Shown: positions 31,767 to 40,967, counted from the stretch's first letter. The stretch is DNA of 64,000 nucleotides from Actinotalea sp. JY-7876 (GCF_014042015.1 NZ_CP059493.1:2976001-3040000); one strand, 5' to 3'. Notes: generated by a model not told the origin, from the letters alone. Numbers and translations: made by a program.

Positions 31767-33107
31767 ATGAGCCCCGACCTGCGCGCAGCCCGTGCGGGCG
31801 ACGACGCGACGCCGCACACCCCCGCCGGGACCGCCGCCACCCTCCCCCAGCCCCTCGTCGCGCGGACGGTCCGGGTCGACGCCGACACCCTGCCCGACGA
31901 CCTCACCGCGCTCCTTCCCGCCGAGGGCGGCCTCAGCTGGCTGCGGCGCGGCGACGGCCTCGTCGCGTGGGGCGAGGTGGCACGCACGACGTCGTACGGA
32001 CCCGACCGGTTCGCGCTGGCGGAGGCCGCCTGGCGCACGGCCGCGGCGCACGCGGTGGTGCGTGACGAGGTGCGCGTCCCGGGGACCGGACCGGTCGCGT
32101 TCGGCTCCTTCGCCTTCGCCGCCGGCTCGCGCGCGGCGAGCACGCTCGTGGTGCCCGCCGTCGTGGTCGGCCGCCGGGGAGGCACGGCGTGGGTGACGAC
32201 GATCGACGTCGGCGCGGCGCCCGGGACGGTGCGGCCCCGCCCGCAGGCCCCCGCCGCGGCGCCGGGCCCCGTCCGCTACACCGACGGGGCGCTCGCGAGC
32301 GAGGACTGGCAGGAGGCGGTCGCCCAGGCCGTGGAGCGGATCCGCGCGGGCGAGCTGGACAAGGTCGTGCTCGCGCGCGACGTCGTCGCCCGCACGACGG
32401 AGCCGCTCGACCAGCGCTGGGTGCTGCGCCGCCTCGCGGCCGACTACCCGTCGTGCTGGACGTTCGCCGTGGACGGCATCGTCGGCGCGACGCCCGAGCT
32501 GCTGCTGCGCAGCGAGAAGGGGCTGGTCACCTCACGCGTGCTCGCGGGGACCATCCGGCGCACGGGCGACGACGCGGCCGACCTGACGCGCGCGGCGACG
32601 CTCGCGCACTCCTCCAAGGACCTGGAGGAGCACGAGTACGCGGTGGAGTCGCTCACCCACGCGCTGGAGCCGTTCTGCTCGTCCGCCAACGTGCCCGAGA
32701 CGCCGTACGTGCTGCACCTGCCGAACGTGCTGCACCTGGCCACGGACGTGACCGCCGTGCTGCGGACCGACGGCGAGGACGGCCCGCCGTCCAGCCTCGC
32801 GCTCGCCGCGGCGCTGCACCCCACCGCGGCCGTGGCCGGGACGCCGACCGCGGCGGCCTGCGAGCTGATCGACCGGATCGAGGGCATGGACCGCGGCCGC
32901 TACGCCGGTCCGGTGGGCTGGGTCGGCACGGACGGCGACGGCGAGTGGGGCATCGCGCTGCGCTCGGCGGAGCTCGACCCGGACGACCCGCACCGCCTGC
33001 GCCTGTTCGCCGGCTGCGGCATCGTCGCGGCGTCCGAGCCGGCCGCCGAGCTGGCCGAGTCCGAGGCCAAGCTCGAGCCGATGCGGCACGCGCTCGGCGA
33101 CGGCTGA
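31767..33107 (+). CDS. menF: Isochorismate synthase
   Basis: 446 residues with the chorismate-binding domain in the C-terminal 270: [42 protein letters not shown] and [10 protein letters not shown]. It converts chorismate to isochorismate, committing it to menaquinone (or a siderophore). The menaquinone genes around it favour MenF over DhbC/EntC. The N-terminal 150 residues are the usual less-conserved half. It starts 73 bp from divergent menG. Confidence 0.88.
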   Translation: MSPDLRAARAGDDATPHTPAGTAATLPQPLVARTVRVDADTLPDDLTALLPAEGGLSWLRRGDGLVAWGEVARTTSYGPDRFALAEAAWRTAAAHAVVRDEVRVPGTGPVAFGSFAFAAGSRAASTLVVPAVVVGRRGGTAWVTTIDVGAAPGTVRPRPQAPAAAPGPVRYTDGALASEDWQEAVAQAVERIRAGELDKVVLARDVVARTTEPLDQRWVLRRLAADYPSCWTFAVDGIVGATPELLLRSEKGLVTSRVLAGTIRRTGDDAADLTRAATLAHSSKDLEEHEYAVESLTHALEPFCSSANVPETPYVLHLPNVLHLATDVTAVLRTDGEDGPPSSLALAAALHPTAAVAGTPTAAACELIDRIEGMDRGRYAGPVGWVGTDGDGEWGIALRSAELDPDDPHRLRLFAGCGIVAASEPAAELAESEAKLEPMRHALGDG

Positions 33108-33152
33108 GCGCACGCCTCGCCGCCGGCGCCGGCTCCCCCGAGACGCGCGAGG

Positions 33153-33190
33153 GCCCGGCCCGACGTCGGGGGGAACGTCGGGCCGGGCCG
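33153..33190. terminator. Bidirectional hairpin between menF and htrA
   Basis: A perfect 15-bp stem (GGCCCGGCCCGACGT and its complement) with an 8-nt G-rich loop between two convergent genes. There is no T tract, as is common in actinobacteria. Confidence 0.8.
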
Positions 33191-33234
33191 GTCCGTGGTC
33201 GGCCTGAGCCGATCGCGTCAGTCGTGCGGGCTCG

Positions 33235-34572
33235 TCAGCCGCGCTGTCCCTGCTCGCTCTGGCCGCCCTGCTCGCCCTGCGAGCCGGAGCGGCGGTCGAA
33301 GAGGTCGCCGCGGGGCCGGCGGTCGCGGTCGCCCTGCTCCTGCTCCTGGTTGGGCGTGGCCGACTTCTCCTCGCGCGTCGCGAGGGTGAGCGGGACGTCG
33401 AGCGCCTCGCCGTCGCGCACCACCGTCAGGGTGACCTCGGTGCCGGCCGGGAGCGCCCGGACGAAGGCCGTGAGCGACTCGGCGCCGCTGACCGGCTGAC
33501 CGTCGATCGCCACGACGACGTCGCCGGTGGCGAGCTCGGCGTCGGCCGCGGGGGAACCGGCCGTCACCTGCTCCACCACCGCACCGCGGCGCGTGACGTC
33601 CTCGGCGGTGGCGGTGCCGTCGCTGAGCGCGACACCCAGGAAGGCGTGCTCGGCGGTGCCGTCCTCGATGAGCTCGGCGCCGATGCGGTCGGCGAGGTTC
33701 GCGGGGATCGCGAAGCCGAGGCCGATGGAGCCGCCCTGGCCGCCGCTCGAGAGCGTGGCGATCGAGGACGTGATGCCGACGACCTCGCCCGAGGCGTTGA
33801 ACAGCGGACCACCGCTGTTGCCCGGGTTGACCGCGGCGTCGATCTGGATCGCGTTCGTCACGACCGTCTCGTCGTCGCCGCCGGTCGTCGAGACGGGTCG
33901 GTCGAGCGCGGAGACGATGCCGGTCGTCACGGTGCTGTCCAGGCCGAGGGGGTTGCCGACGGCCATGACGCCCTCACCGACGACGAGCTCGTCCGAGTCG
34001 CCGAGGACGGCGGGGACCAGGTCGTCCGGGGCGCCCTGGATCTGGATGACGGCGAGGTCGGTCGTCGGGTCGAGGCCGACGATCGTGGCCTCGTAGACGC
34101 GACCGTCCGCGAGCGTCACGCGCAGGCCGCCGTCCACCGCGTCACCGACGACGTGGTCGTTGGTGAGCACGTGGCCCTCCGCGTCGACCACGACACCGGA
34201 GCCGGTGCCGCTGCCGCTCTGGGTGCGGACGTCGATCGCCACCACGGAGTCGCGGACGGCGTCGGCCACCGCCTGCCAGTCCGGGTCCTGCGACGAGGAG
34301 CCCGCGACGGGGACGGTCGTGGACGACTCGTCGCGGCCGAGGCTCGCCACCGAGGCGGGCCGGGCGGCGGAGCCGTCGTCGTCCAGCGCCGCGGTGACGC
34401 CGAACGTCGCCAGGCTCGCGACGAGCGCCGTGCCGGCGGCGACGCCGACGACCGGCCACCAGCCGGGGCGCGTGGTGACGGGCCGCGACGGCGTGTGCGG
34501 GGCCTGGGTCTGGGGGGTCTGGGGCGCCGTCTGGTCGGCGCGGGGCTCGGGGTGCTGCTGTGGTGTCGTCAT
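33235..34572 (-). CDS. HtrA/DegP-like membrane-anchored serine protease with PDZ domain
   Basis: 445 residues. An N-terminal Pro/Gln-rich cytoplasmic part precedes one transmembrane helix at about residues 40-60. The trypsin-like domain has His in LTNDHVVG, Asp in PTTDLAVIQI and Ser in NPGNSGGPLF. A PDZ domain (about 305-400, ELATGDVVVAIDGQPV) and a Gln/Gly/Arg-rich tail follow. ATG 34572 has a clear GAGGGAGGA site. It would act outside the membrane on misfolded or regulatory envelope proteins. It faces menF across a shared hairpin. Confidence 0.93.
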   Translation of the reverse strand: MTTPQQHPEPRADQTAPQTPQTQAPHTPSRPVTTRPGWWPVVGVAAGTALVASLATFGVTAALDDDGSAARPASVASLGRDESSTTVPVAGSSSQDPDWQAVADAVRDSVVAIDVRTQSGSGTGSGVVVDAEGHVLTNDHVVGDAVDGGLRVTLADGRVYEATIVGLDPTTDLAVIQIQGAPDDLVPAVLGDSDELVVGEGVMAVGNPLGLDSTVTTGIVSALDRPVSTTGGDDETVVTNAIQIDAAVNPGNSGGPLFNASGEVVGITSSIATLSSGGQGGSIGLGFAIPANLADRIGAELIEDGTAEHAFLGVALSDGTATAEDVTRRGAVVEQVTAGSPAADAELATGDVVVAIDGQPVSGAESLTAFVRALPAGTEVTLTVVRDGEALDVPLTLATREEKSATPNQEQEQGDRDRRPRGDLFDRRSGSQGEQGGQSEQGQRG

Positions 34573-34621
34573 GGGTCCTCCCTCGGTCGTTGGATCCATG
34601 AGACCGCGCCAACCTCGGGCA

Positions 34622-34963
34622 CCGCTGGGGCGTGCCTGGGAGTTTCCTGGGAGTCGGCGACGGTCCGGATCCCCTACGGCGACCTCATGACCGAGAGCGC
34701 CGTCATGGTGCTCGTGAACGGGATGGTCCTCGACCGATCCACCGTCGCGGCCACCCTCGACGGGTCTCCCGCATGGTCCTCCTACTCGATCGAGGAGGCT
34801 CAGCACATCGCGATCGGTGAGACGAGCGCGGCTCTCGTCTATCGAGCATCTGCGTCGAGACCCGGCCAGGGTGAACCGTTCACCGCGTTGATGACGAGCG
34901 TCTACACGGTCGTCGACGGTCGGCCCCGGCTGGCGCTCTACCAGCAGACCACGGTCACCCACG
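34622..34963 (+). pseudogene. Decayed DUF4440 (NTF2-like) gene
   Basis: In-frame homology to DUF4440 runs from YGDLMTESAVMVL (34675) to LALYQQTTV (about 34957). Upstream, the same family pattern continues only by changing frame twice: AWEF at 34634-34645, one extra C at 34646, LGVGDGPDP at 34647-34673, one extra C at 34674, then YGDLM. No proper start or stop remains; the last frame stays open through to the MATE gene. Codon use is looser (more third-position A/T) than in neighbours, fitting decay. Sequencing error in the C runs is the alternative. Confidence 0.6.
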
Positions 34964-35229
34964 AGCGACGGCGGGCGGGCGCAGGCGGCGCGAGGGCGGG
35001 GGCGGCGGCCGCCGCTTGGCGCTGTGACGGGACGAACAGCGCCATGCCCTCATCACGTGTCGGATCATGCCGATCGCATCGTTACGATTCTCGGTGCGAC
35101 GCGCCTCGGGTGACCGGACGGCCGCATGTCACGACCCCCCTCCGCACGGCCGTCCCCAGCGTGCCCCTGCTCCGTCCGCGCGCCCGCCCCCCGGCTCGCC
35201 CGCCCGTCCCTGTTCGGGAGCTCTCCCCC
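34964..35229 (+). other. Non-coding stretch before the MATE gene
   Basis: 266 bp without a credible gene, though one frame remains open from the decayed DUF4440 gene into the MATE coding region. TACGAT at 35083-35088 could be a -10 element but has no clear -35. GGGAG at 35216-35220 fits as the MATE ribosome binding site. Confidence 0.4.
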
Positions 35230-36723
35230 ATGCCCAAGGTGCTGACCACCGGCCGCCCCTGGCACGTCATCCTCGTCTTCGCCGTACCGCTGCTCATCGG
35301 CAACGTCGTCCAGCAGCTCTACCACGTCGCCGACGCCATCGTGGTCGGGCGCGTGCTGGGCGTCGACGCGCTGGCCGCGGTCGGCGCGACCGGCGCGCTC
35401 ACCTTCCTGATGCTCGGCTTCACGTGGGGCATGACCAGCGGCTTCGCCATCCCGACCGCGCAGGCGTTCGGCGCCGGTGACGCGGCCGCGGTCCGCCGGT
35501 CGGTGGTCGCGGGCACCATCCTGTCGGGCATCGGGAGCATCGCCCTGACGGCCGGCGCACCCGTCATCGCCGAGCCCGCCCTGCGCCTGCTCCGGACCCC
35601 GGAGCCGCTGCTCGCCGAGGCGACCGAGTTCACGGTGGTCATGTTCCTCGGCGGCAGCACGCTGATGTTCTTCAACTACCTCTCGGCGATCATCCGCGCC
35701 ATCGGGGACTCGCGGACGCCGCTCGTCTTCCTCGCGATCAGCTGCCTGCTGAACATCGCCCTCGTGCTCCTCCTCGTCCCGGTCATCGGCATGGGCGTCG
35801 GCGGCGCCGCGCTCGCGACGGTCATCTCGCAGGGCGTCTCCGTCGCGCTGTGCCTCGGCTACGTCCGCCTGCGCGTGCCGGTGCTGCACGTGGGCCGCGC
35901 GGACTGGCGTATCGACCGTGCGGAGCTCGGCCGCCACCTGCGCATCGGCGTGCCCATGGGCTTCCAGATGTCGATCATCGCGATCGGCACCCTGGCGGTG
36001 CAGGTGCGCCTCAACCAGCTCGGCCCCGACGCGGTCGCCGCCTACACGACGGCGGCACGCGTCGACGGGCTCGCCGTCGCCCTGCTGCAGTCGCTGGGCC
36101 TGGCCGTCTCGACCTTCGTGGCCCAGAACCACGGCGCCGGGCGGCCCGACCGGATCCGGACCGGCGTCGTGCAGGCCGTCTGGATGTCGGTGGCCGGCTC
36201 CGTCGCCCTCGGCGCCGTCCTCGTGACCGGCGGCTCGGCGATCGTCGCCCTCTTCGTGGGCGAGGGCGAGGAGCGGGTCGTCGCGATGGCGGCCCAGTTC
36301 CTCATGGTCAACGGGGTGCTGTACGCGTTCCTGGGCGTGCTGTTCGTCCTGCGCGGCGCGCTGCAGGGCCTCGGGCGCACGCTCGTGCCGACGGCCACCG
36401 GCGTGCTCGAGCTCGTGATGCGCGTGGGCGCCGCCGTCGTGCTGGGCGCGGCCTTCGGGTTCACCGGCGTCATCTGGGCGAACCCGCTGGCATGGCTCGG
36501 CGCCGTCGCGCTGCTCGTGCCGGCCTACGTGCGCGCGCACCGCAGCCTGGCGACGGAGCGCGTCGTCGTCGGCGGGCTCGCCCCCGACGTCCTCGTCATG
36601 GACGGCCCGCACGAGGGCTCCGTCGTGATGGAGACCGTCGTCCCCGACGTCGAGGCGGTCGGGCACCACGACCACGCGCACGCCGACCAGGACCTCCGCG
36701 AGGACGCCACCGGGTCGCGCTGA
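35230..36723 (+). CDS. MATE-family multidrug/Na+ antiporter
   Basis: 497 residues and 12 helices. MATE motifs are seen in VPLLIGNVVQQLYHVADAIV and GFQMSIIAIGTLAVQVRLNQ, with the repeat in the second half (LQSLGLAVSTFVAQNHGAG). It probably exports cationic drugs or metabolites by ion exchange. ATG 35230 with GGGAG 9 nt upstream is chosen. The C-terminus carries about 45 extra cytoplasmic residues with GHHDHAHAD, a histidine-rich stretch. It converges on menD across a hairpin. Confidence 0.92.
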   Translation: MPKVLTTGRPWHVILVFAVPLLIGNVVQQLYHVADAIVVGRVLGVDALAAVGATGALTFLMLGFTWGMTSGFAIPTAQAFGAGDAAAVRRSVVAGTILSGIGSIALTAGAPVIAEPALRLLRTPEPLLAEATEFTVVMFLGGSTLMFFNYLSAIIRAIGDSRTPLVFLAISCLLNIALVLLLVPVIGMGVGGAALATVISQGVSVALCLGYVRLRVPVLHVGRADWRIDRAELGRHLRIGVPMGFQMSIIAIGTLAVQVRLNQLGPDAVAAYTTAARVDGLAVALLQSLGLAVSTFVAQNHGAGRPDRIRTGVVQAVWMSVAGSVALGAVLVTGGSAIVALFVGEGEERVVAMAAQFLMVNGVLYAFLGVLFVLRGALQGLGRTLVPTATGVLELVMRVGAAVVLGAAFGFTGVIWANPLAWLGAVALLVPAYVRAHRSLATERVVVGGLAPDVLVMDGPHEGSVVMETVVPDVEAVGHHDHAHADQDLREDATGSR

Positions 36724-36730
36724 CACCACG

Positions 36731-36763
36731 CCGGTCCGTCACGTCCACGGCGCGACGGACCGG
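36731..36763. terminator. Hairpin between convergent MATE and menD genes
   Basis: A 10-bp stem CCGGTCCGTC / GACGGACCGG with a 13-nt loop, flanked by TGAC and GTCA that can pair further. It lies in the 41-bp gap between two stops. Confidence 0.65.
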
Positions 36764-36764
36764 G

Positions 36765-38654
36765 TCAGCCGTCCGCGACGGCGCCGCGGACGGCCGCCGC
36801 GAGGGCGTCGCCCAGGGCACGGCGGCCGGCACGGTCGACCACCACCTCGACCACCTCGGTGCCGGCACCGGGGCGCGGCCCCGCCGCGAGCGCCGCGCGC
36901 AGCCCCGCGGCGTCGGTGACCCGGACGTGGCGCACGCCGTAGCCCGCGCACAGGGCGCCGAGGTCGGCGCCGTGCGGGGTGGCGAAGACGCGCTCGAACG
37001 CCCGGGCGTGCTCGGGCGCGCCGTGCTCGAGCGAGGCGAAGATCGACCCGCCGTCGTCGTTGGCGACCACCACCTGCAGGTCGGGCCGACGCTCGAGCGG
37101 GCCCACGAGCAGCCCGCCGACGTCGTGCAGGAACGTCAGGTCCCCGACGTAGGCGCGGACCGGCCGGCCGAGGCCGAGCGCGACGCCCGCGGCGGTCGAG
37201 AGCGTCCCGTCGATGCCGGCGAGGCCGCGGTTCGCGAGCACGACCGGCGGCTCGTCCCAGTCGGCCACGAGGTCCAGGTCCCGCACGGGGTTGCTCGACC
37301 CCACGACCAGCACGTCGCCGGTGGCGCCGGCGACCAGGGTGGCGACCGCGGGCCCCGTCAGCGCCGGTGCCGCGTCGAGGACCCCGCGCACGGCCGCCGC
37401 GGCGCTCGACCCGGCGCGCCGCCAGCGGCTGAGCCAGGCGACGTCGCCCGCGAGTCCTCCGGCGAGCAGGAGCGGTGGCACCTCGGTGAGGACCTGGTCG
37501 GCCGACCGCATGGCGTCCGGCCACAGCTCGCCCTCGGGTGCCACGACGAGGACCTCGACGTCGGCCCGCCCGAGCAGCTGCTGCACGGGACGCGACAGCG
37601 TCGGCCGGCCGAGGACGACGACGCGCCGCACGGCGCCCCCCAGGTCGGGCTCCGGAAGCAGCAGCCGGTAGGCGACGACCGCGTTCGGTCCGCCGCGCGC
37701 GCCCGACGACGGCTCGGCGAGCAGCGGCCAGTCGTTCGCCTCCGCGACCCGGCGCGCCAGCGGCCCGGCCCCGTCCCCCGCGACGACGACGGTCGGCACG
37801 CCGCCCGCGCGTCGTGCCGTGTCGACGCGTGCGGCACCGGCGGGCGCCACCAGGGGCGCCGAGGCGTGTGCGGTCGCGGCCGGGGGCGCCGCGGTGCCGG
37901 CGCCCGCACCGCGCGCCGTCGCGCTGCCCCGGGCGAGGACCTCGGTGAGGCCGTCGCCGGACGGGACCGGCCACGGGGCGCCGTCGGGGACCAGCGGGTC
38001 GCGGAACGCGAGGTCGAGGTGGACGGGCCCGGCGTCACCGGTGCGGCGGCCCATCGCCACGGCCACCGCGCGCGAGGCGAGGTGGCGCAGGTCGCGGTCC
38101 TCACCGGGGCGGCCGACGGGCGCCGGCACGTCGAGCGTCAGGCGCACCGCCGGTGCGAGGAGGCCCACCTGCTGCGTCGTCTGGTTCGCACCCGTGCCCC
38201 GCAGCTCGTGGGGCCGGTCCGCGGTGACCAGCAGGAGCGGCACCCCGCTGTGGTCGGCCTCGAGCACCGCCGGGTGCAGGTTGGCCACCGCGGTGCCCGA
38301 CGTCGTCACAACGGCGACCGGGCGCGGGTGCCCGGCGGCACGCGCCGCGAGCGCGAGGCCCAGGGCGAGGAAGCCCGCGTCGCGCTCGTCCACGCGGACG
38401 TGCAGGTCGAGCCCCGGCGCGTGCGGGTCGCGCTCGCCGTCGGGCAGGGCGGCCTCCGCGAGCGCGTGCGCGAGCGGCGCGCTCCGCGACCCCGGTGCGA
38501 GCACCACCTCCCGCACCCCGAGCCGGGCGAGCGCCTGGAGCAGCACGCGCGCGGCGTGCGCGGACGGCGAGCCCGTCGGCGCGGCGTGCGCCGACGGCGA
38601 GCCCGCCGCCGGGGCGTCGTCGCGGCCCGGCAGCTCGGGGGCCTCCTCGGTCAT
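36765..38654 (-). CDS. menD: SEPHCHC synthase (thiamine diphosphate enzyme)
   Basis: 629 residues. The N-terminal signature is VLAPGSRSAPLAHALA, then RVDERDAGFLALGLA and TTSGTAVANLHPAVLEA (substrate and ThDP site). Near the C-terminus VGDLTFLHDVGGLL and VVVANDDGGSIFASLEHG form the Mg-ThDP motif. It joins isochorismate and 2-oxoglutarate, the first dedicated menaquinone step. The start overlaps the menC stop (ATGA). The first 35 residues contain a repeated GSPSAHAA unit from a 30-bp near-duplication at 38551-38605. It is longer than typical MenD (about 550) by low-complexity inserts. Confidence 0.93.
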   Translation of the reverse strand: MTEEAPELPGRDDAPAAGSPSAHAAPTGSPSAHAARVLLQALARLGVREVVLAPGSRSAPLAHALAEAALPDGERDPHAPGLDLHVRVDERDAGFLALGLALAARAAGHPRPVAVVTTSGTAVANLHPAVLEADHSGVPLLLVTADRPHELRGTGANQTTQQVGLLAPAVRLTLDVPAPVGRPGEDRDLRHLASRAVAVAMGRRTGDAGPVHLDLAFRDPLVPDGAPWPVPSGDGLTEVLARGSATARGAGAGTAAPPAATAHASAPLVAPAGAARVDTARRAGGVPTVVVAGDGAGPLARRVAEANDWPLLAEPSSGARGGPNAVVAYRLLLPEPDLGGAVRRVVVLGRPTLSRPVQQLLGRADVEVLVVAPEGELWPDAMRSADQVLTEVPPLLLAGGLAGDVAWLSRWRRAGSSAAAAVRGVLDAAPALTGPAVATLVAGATGDVLVVGSSNPVRDLDLVADWDEPPVVLANRGLAGIDGTLSTAAGVALGLGRPVRAYVGDLTFLHDVGGLLVGPLERRPDLQVVVANDDGGSIFASLEHGAPEHARAFERVFATPHGADLGALCAGYGVRHVRVTDAAGLRAALAAGPRPGAGTEVVEVVVDRAGRRALGDALAAAVRGAVADG

Positions 38655-39640
38655 GCCGATCCCTCCCCCGCTGCGACCTGACCGACCCGCTGCACCCGCT
38701 CCGCCCGGTCCGTCCACCGGCGCGCGAGCTCGCCGTCCGCGGCGTGCGCCGCCAGCAGCGCCGGGTCCGGAGCCGGAGCGCGGACGGCGATCGCGCCGCC
38801 CACCGGCACCAGGGGCTCCGCCACGACGTCGGCCCGGAGCAGCTGCGCCGTCGCGAGGCCGCAGGCGTAGGGCAGCTCGGGAAGCGCCGCCGCGAGCGCG
38901 ATCCCCGCGGCGAGCCCGACGGAGCTCTCGAGCGCCGACGACACCACGACGGGCAGCCCGACCCGCTCCGCGAGCTCGAGGCACGCGCGCACGCCGCCCA
39001 GCGGCTGGACCTTGAGCACGACGACGTCGGCCGCCTCGGCCCGCACGACGGCCATCGGGTCCTCGGCGCGGCGGATCGACTCGTCGGCCGCCACCGGCAC
39101 CGAGACCGCCCGGCGCACGCGCGCGAGGTCCGGGACCGACGCGCAGGGCTGCTCGACGTACTCGAGACCACCCGCGGCCCGGTCGAGCACCCGCAGCCGG
39201 GCGATCGCCGTGGTCACGTCCCAGGCGCCGTTCGCGTCGATGCGGATCCGGCCGTCCGGCCCGAGCGCGTCGCGCACGGCCTCGAGCCGGGCGACCTCGT
39301 CCGAGAGCTCCTGGCCGCGCTCCGCGACCTTGACCTTCGCCGTCCGGCAGCCGGCCGACCGCACGACGATCTCGCGCGCCGGCTCGGGGCCCACCGCCGG
39401 GACCGTGACGTTGACCGGCACCGCGTCGCGCACCGGTGTCGGCCACCCCTGGTCCGCCGCCTCGAGCGCGGCACGCCACCAGGAGGCCGACTCGGCGTCG
39501 TCGTAGTCCCAGAAGGGCGAGAACTCGCCCCAGCCCGCGTCGCCGCGCAGCAGCACGCCGTCGCGCGCGTCCAGCCCACGGAAGCGGGTCCGCAGGGCCA
39601 CCCGGTAGACGTGCAGGTCACGGGTCGGCGGACGGGTCAC
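38651..39640 (-). CDS. menC: o-Succinylbenzoate synthase
   Basis: 329 residues, enolase superfamily. The catalytic lysine pair is in TAKVKVAER, the metal ligands are in RIDANGAWD, EYVEQPC and VAADESI, and the second lysine is in VLKVQPLGG. It dehydrates SHCHC to o-succinylbenzoate. GTG 39640 is used, 6 nt after a TACGGT -10 element and without a Shine-Dalgarno, suggesting a leaderless message. It is divergent from menB across a 90-bp repeat region and overlaps menD by 4 nt. Confidence 0.92.
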   Translation of the reverse strand: MTRPPTRDLHVYRVALRTRFRGLDARDGVLLRGDAGWGEFSPFWDYDDAESASWWRAALEAADQGWPTPVRDAVPVNVTVPAVGPEPAREIVVRSAGCRTAKVKVAERGQELSDEVARLEAVRDALGPDGRIRIDANGAWDVTTAIARLRVLDRAAGGLEYVEQPCASVPDLARVRRAVSVPVAADESIRRAEDPMAVVRAEAADVVVLKVQPLGGVRACLELAERVGLPVVVSSALESSVGLAAGIALAAALPELPYACGLATAQLLRADVVAEPLVPVGGAIAVRAPAPDPALLAAHAADGELARRWTDRAERVQRVGQVAAGEGSA

Positions 39641-39646
39641 CCGGTC

Positions 39647-39652
39647 ACCGTA
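39647..39652 (-). promoter_or_regulatory. menC -10 element (probably leaderless)
   Basis: TACGGT on the minus strand ends 6 nt before the menC GTG. The expected -35 position falls inside the 13-bp repeats. Confidence 0.45.
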
Positions 39653-39700
39653 GTACGGGTCCGTCGTACGGGTCCGTCGTACGGGTCCGTCGTATGGGTC
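39653..39700. repeat. 13-bp tandem repeats between menC and menB
   Basis: Three perfect copies of GTACGGGTCCGTC (39653-39665, 39666-39678, 39679-39691), then a partial copy GTATGGGTC. Each copy contains the inverted repeat ACGG-GT-CCGT. They fill the space between the two divergent -10 elements, where a regulator or the -35 regions would sit. Confidence 0.8.
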
Positions 39701-39717
39701 ACAGGCGGAGCGGTCGT

Positions 39718-39723
39718 TACCCT
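39718..39723 (+). promoter_or_regulatory. menB -10 element (probably leaderless)
   Basis: TACCCT ends 7 nt before the menB ATG. No Shine-Dalgarno is present between them. Confidence 0.45.
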
Positions 39724-39730
39724 GACGACC

Positions 39731-40672
39731 ATGAGCGCGCTGCCCCCGACGGTGTCCGAGACGTTCGACCCCCGGGTCTGGCGCGAGGTCGAGGGCTTCG
39801 AGCTCTCCGACATCACGTACCACCGCGGCGTGGACCGCACCGGTGACGTCGAGCGCGACCTGCCGGTCGTGCGCATCGCGTTCCACCGGCCCGAGGTCCG
39901 CAACGCCTTCCGCCCGCACACGGTCGACGAGCTCTACCGCGCCCTGGACCACGCCCGCATGTCGCCCGACGTCGGCGTCGTGCTCCTCGCCGGCAACGGC
40001 CCCAGCCCGAAGGACGGCGGCTGGGCCTTCTGCTCGGGCGGCGACCAGCGCATCCGCGGGCGGGACGGCTACCGCTACGCGTCCGGCACGTCGGCGGACA
40101 CGGTCGACCCGGCGCGCGCGGGACGGCTGCACATCCTCGAGGTCCAGCGCCTCATCCGGACGATGCCCAAGGTGGTCGTCGCCGTCGTGGACGGGTGGGC
40201 CGCCGGGGGCGGGCACTCGCTGCACGTCGTGGCGGACCTGTCGATCGCGTGCCGCGAGCACGGCCGCTTCAAGCAGACGGACGCCGACGTCGGCTCCTTC
40301 GACGGCGGGTACGGCTCCGCGTACCTCGCGCGCCAGGTGGGCCAGAAGCGGGCGCGGGAGATCTTCTTCCTGGCCCGGGAGTACTCGGCGCAGGACGCCG
40401 AGCGCTGGGGCGCGGTCAACGAGGTCGCCGAGCACGACGACCTGGAGCGCCTCGCCCTCGACTACGCCCGCACCATCGCGGGCAAGTCACCGCAGGCGGT
40501 GCGGATGCTGAAGTTCGCCTTCAACCTGGCCGACGACGGCCTCATGGGCCAGCAGGTCTTCGCCGGCGAGGCCACGCGCCTCGCGTACATGACGGACGAG
40601 GCGGTCGAGGGCCGGGACGCGTTCCTCGAGCGGCGCGCGCCCGACTGGTCGGGCTTCCCGTACCACTTCTGA
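39731..40672 (+). CDS. menB: 1,4-Dihydroxy-2-naphthoyl-CoA synthase
   Basis: 313 residues, crotonase fold. MenB-type motifs are ITYHR, FHRPEVRNAFRPHTVDEL, WAFCSGGDQRIRG, VVDGWAAGGGHSLHVV (oxyanion hole) and QTDADVGSFDGGYGSAYLAR, ending in the conserved PDWSGFPYHF. It closes the second ring on succinylbenzoyl-CoA. It is divergent from menC. Confidence 0.96.
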   Translation: MSALPPTVSETFDPRVWREVEGFELSDITYHRGVDRTGDVERDLPVVRIAFHRPEVRNAFRPHTVDELYRALDHARMSPDVGVVLLAGNGPSPKDGGWAFCSGGDQRIRGRDGYRYASGTSADTVDPARAGRLHILEVQRLIRTMPKVVVAVVDGWAAGGGHSLHVVADLSIACREHGRFKQTDADVGSFDGGYGSAYLARQVGQKRAREIFFLAREYSAQDAERWGAVNEVAEHDDLERLALDYARTIAGKSPQAVRMLKFAFNLADDGLMGQQVFAGEATRLAYMTDEAVEGRDAFLERRAPDWSGFPYHF

Positions 40673-40685
40673 GGACCCGCACCCT

Positions 40686-40711
40686 GCGCGGGCCCGCGCC
40701 CGGTGCCCGGG
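40686..40711. terminator. Possible hairpins after menB
   Basis: A 14-bp palindrome GCGCGGGCCCGCGC followed by CCCGG-TGC-CCGGG in the 55-bp gap between convergent genes. Plausible but G+C-rich background makes this uncertain. Confidence 0.4.
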
Positions 40712-40727
40712 ACGCGGTCGGGCCGCC

Positions 40728-40967
40728 TCAGAACTGGCCGGCGAACCAGAGGCCGAAGCTCGCGAGGTCGCGCAGGACGATGGCGCCCGCGAGCCCGACG
40801 CCGACCAGCAGGAGGACCGCCACGAGGGCGGGCAGCGTCGAGCGCAGCCGGTCGCTGTGGCGCTCGTCGTCCGGGACGCGCGCGTCGTCGGCGGCCTGGA
40901 TCTCGGCGGCCGGCACGTCGGCGCGCGAGTGGTGGGTGCTGTCGAGGTCGATCGTCATCTGTGCCAT
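40728..40967 (-). CDS. Small single-helix membrane protein, unknown
   Basis: 79 residues. About 45 hydrophilic residues (DLDSTHHSRADVPAAEIQAADD) precede one hydrophobic helix (ALVAVLLLVGVGLAGAIVL), with a short end at FAGQF. No family is recognised. A CAGGCT sequence ends 6 nt before ATG 40967, similar to other starts here. It sits between menB and the DUF3048 gene. Confidence 0.6.
   Translation of the reverse strand: MAQMTIDLDSTHHSRADVPAAEIQAADDARVPDDERHSDRLRSTLPALVAVLLLVGVGLAGAIVLRDLASFGLWFAGQF

Noticed and set aside
31767-33107. Anthranilate synthase or siderophore isochorismate synthase
   Set aside because: Trp residues and neighbours of those pathways are absent, while menG, menD and others flank the gene.
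34687-36723. A 678-residue DUF4440-MATE fusion protein
   Set aside because: The frame is open, but the joining stretch is low-complexity, the DUF4440 part lacks its N-terminus, and the MATE start has its own ribosome site.
39653-39700. Origin-type iterons
   Set aside because: No replication gene or DnaA boxes nearby; position between two divergent promoters fits regulation better.
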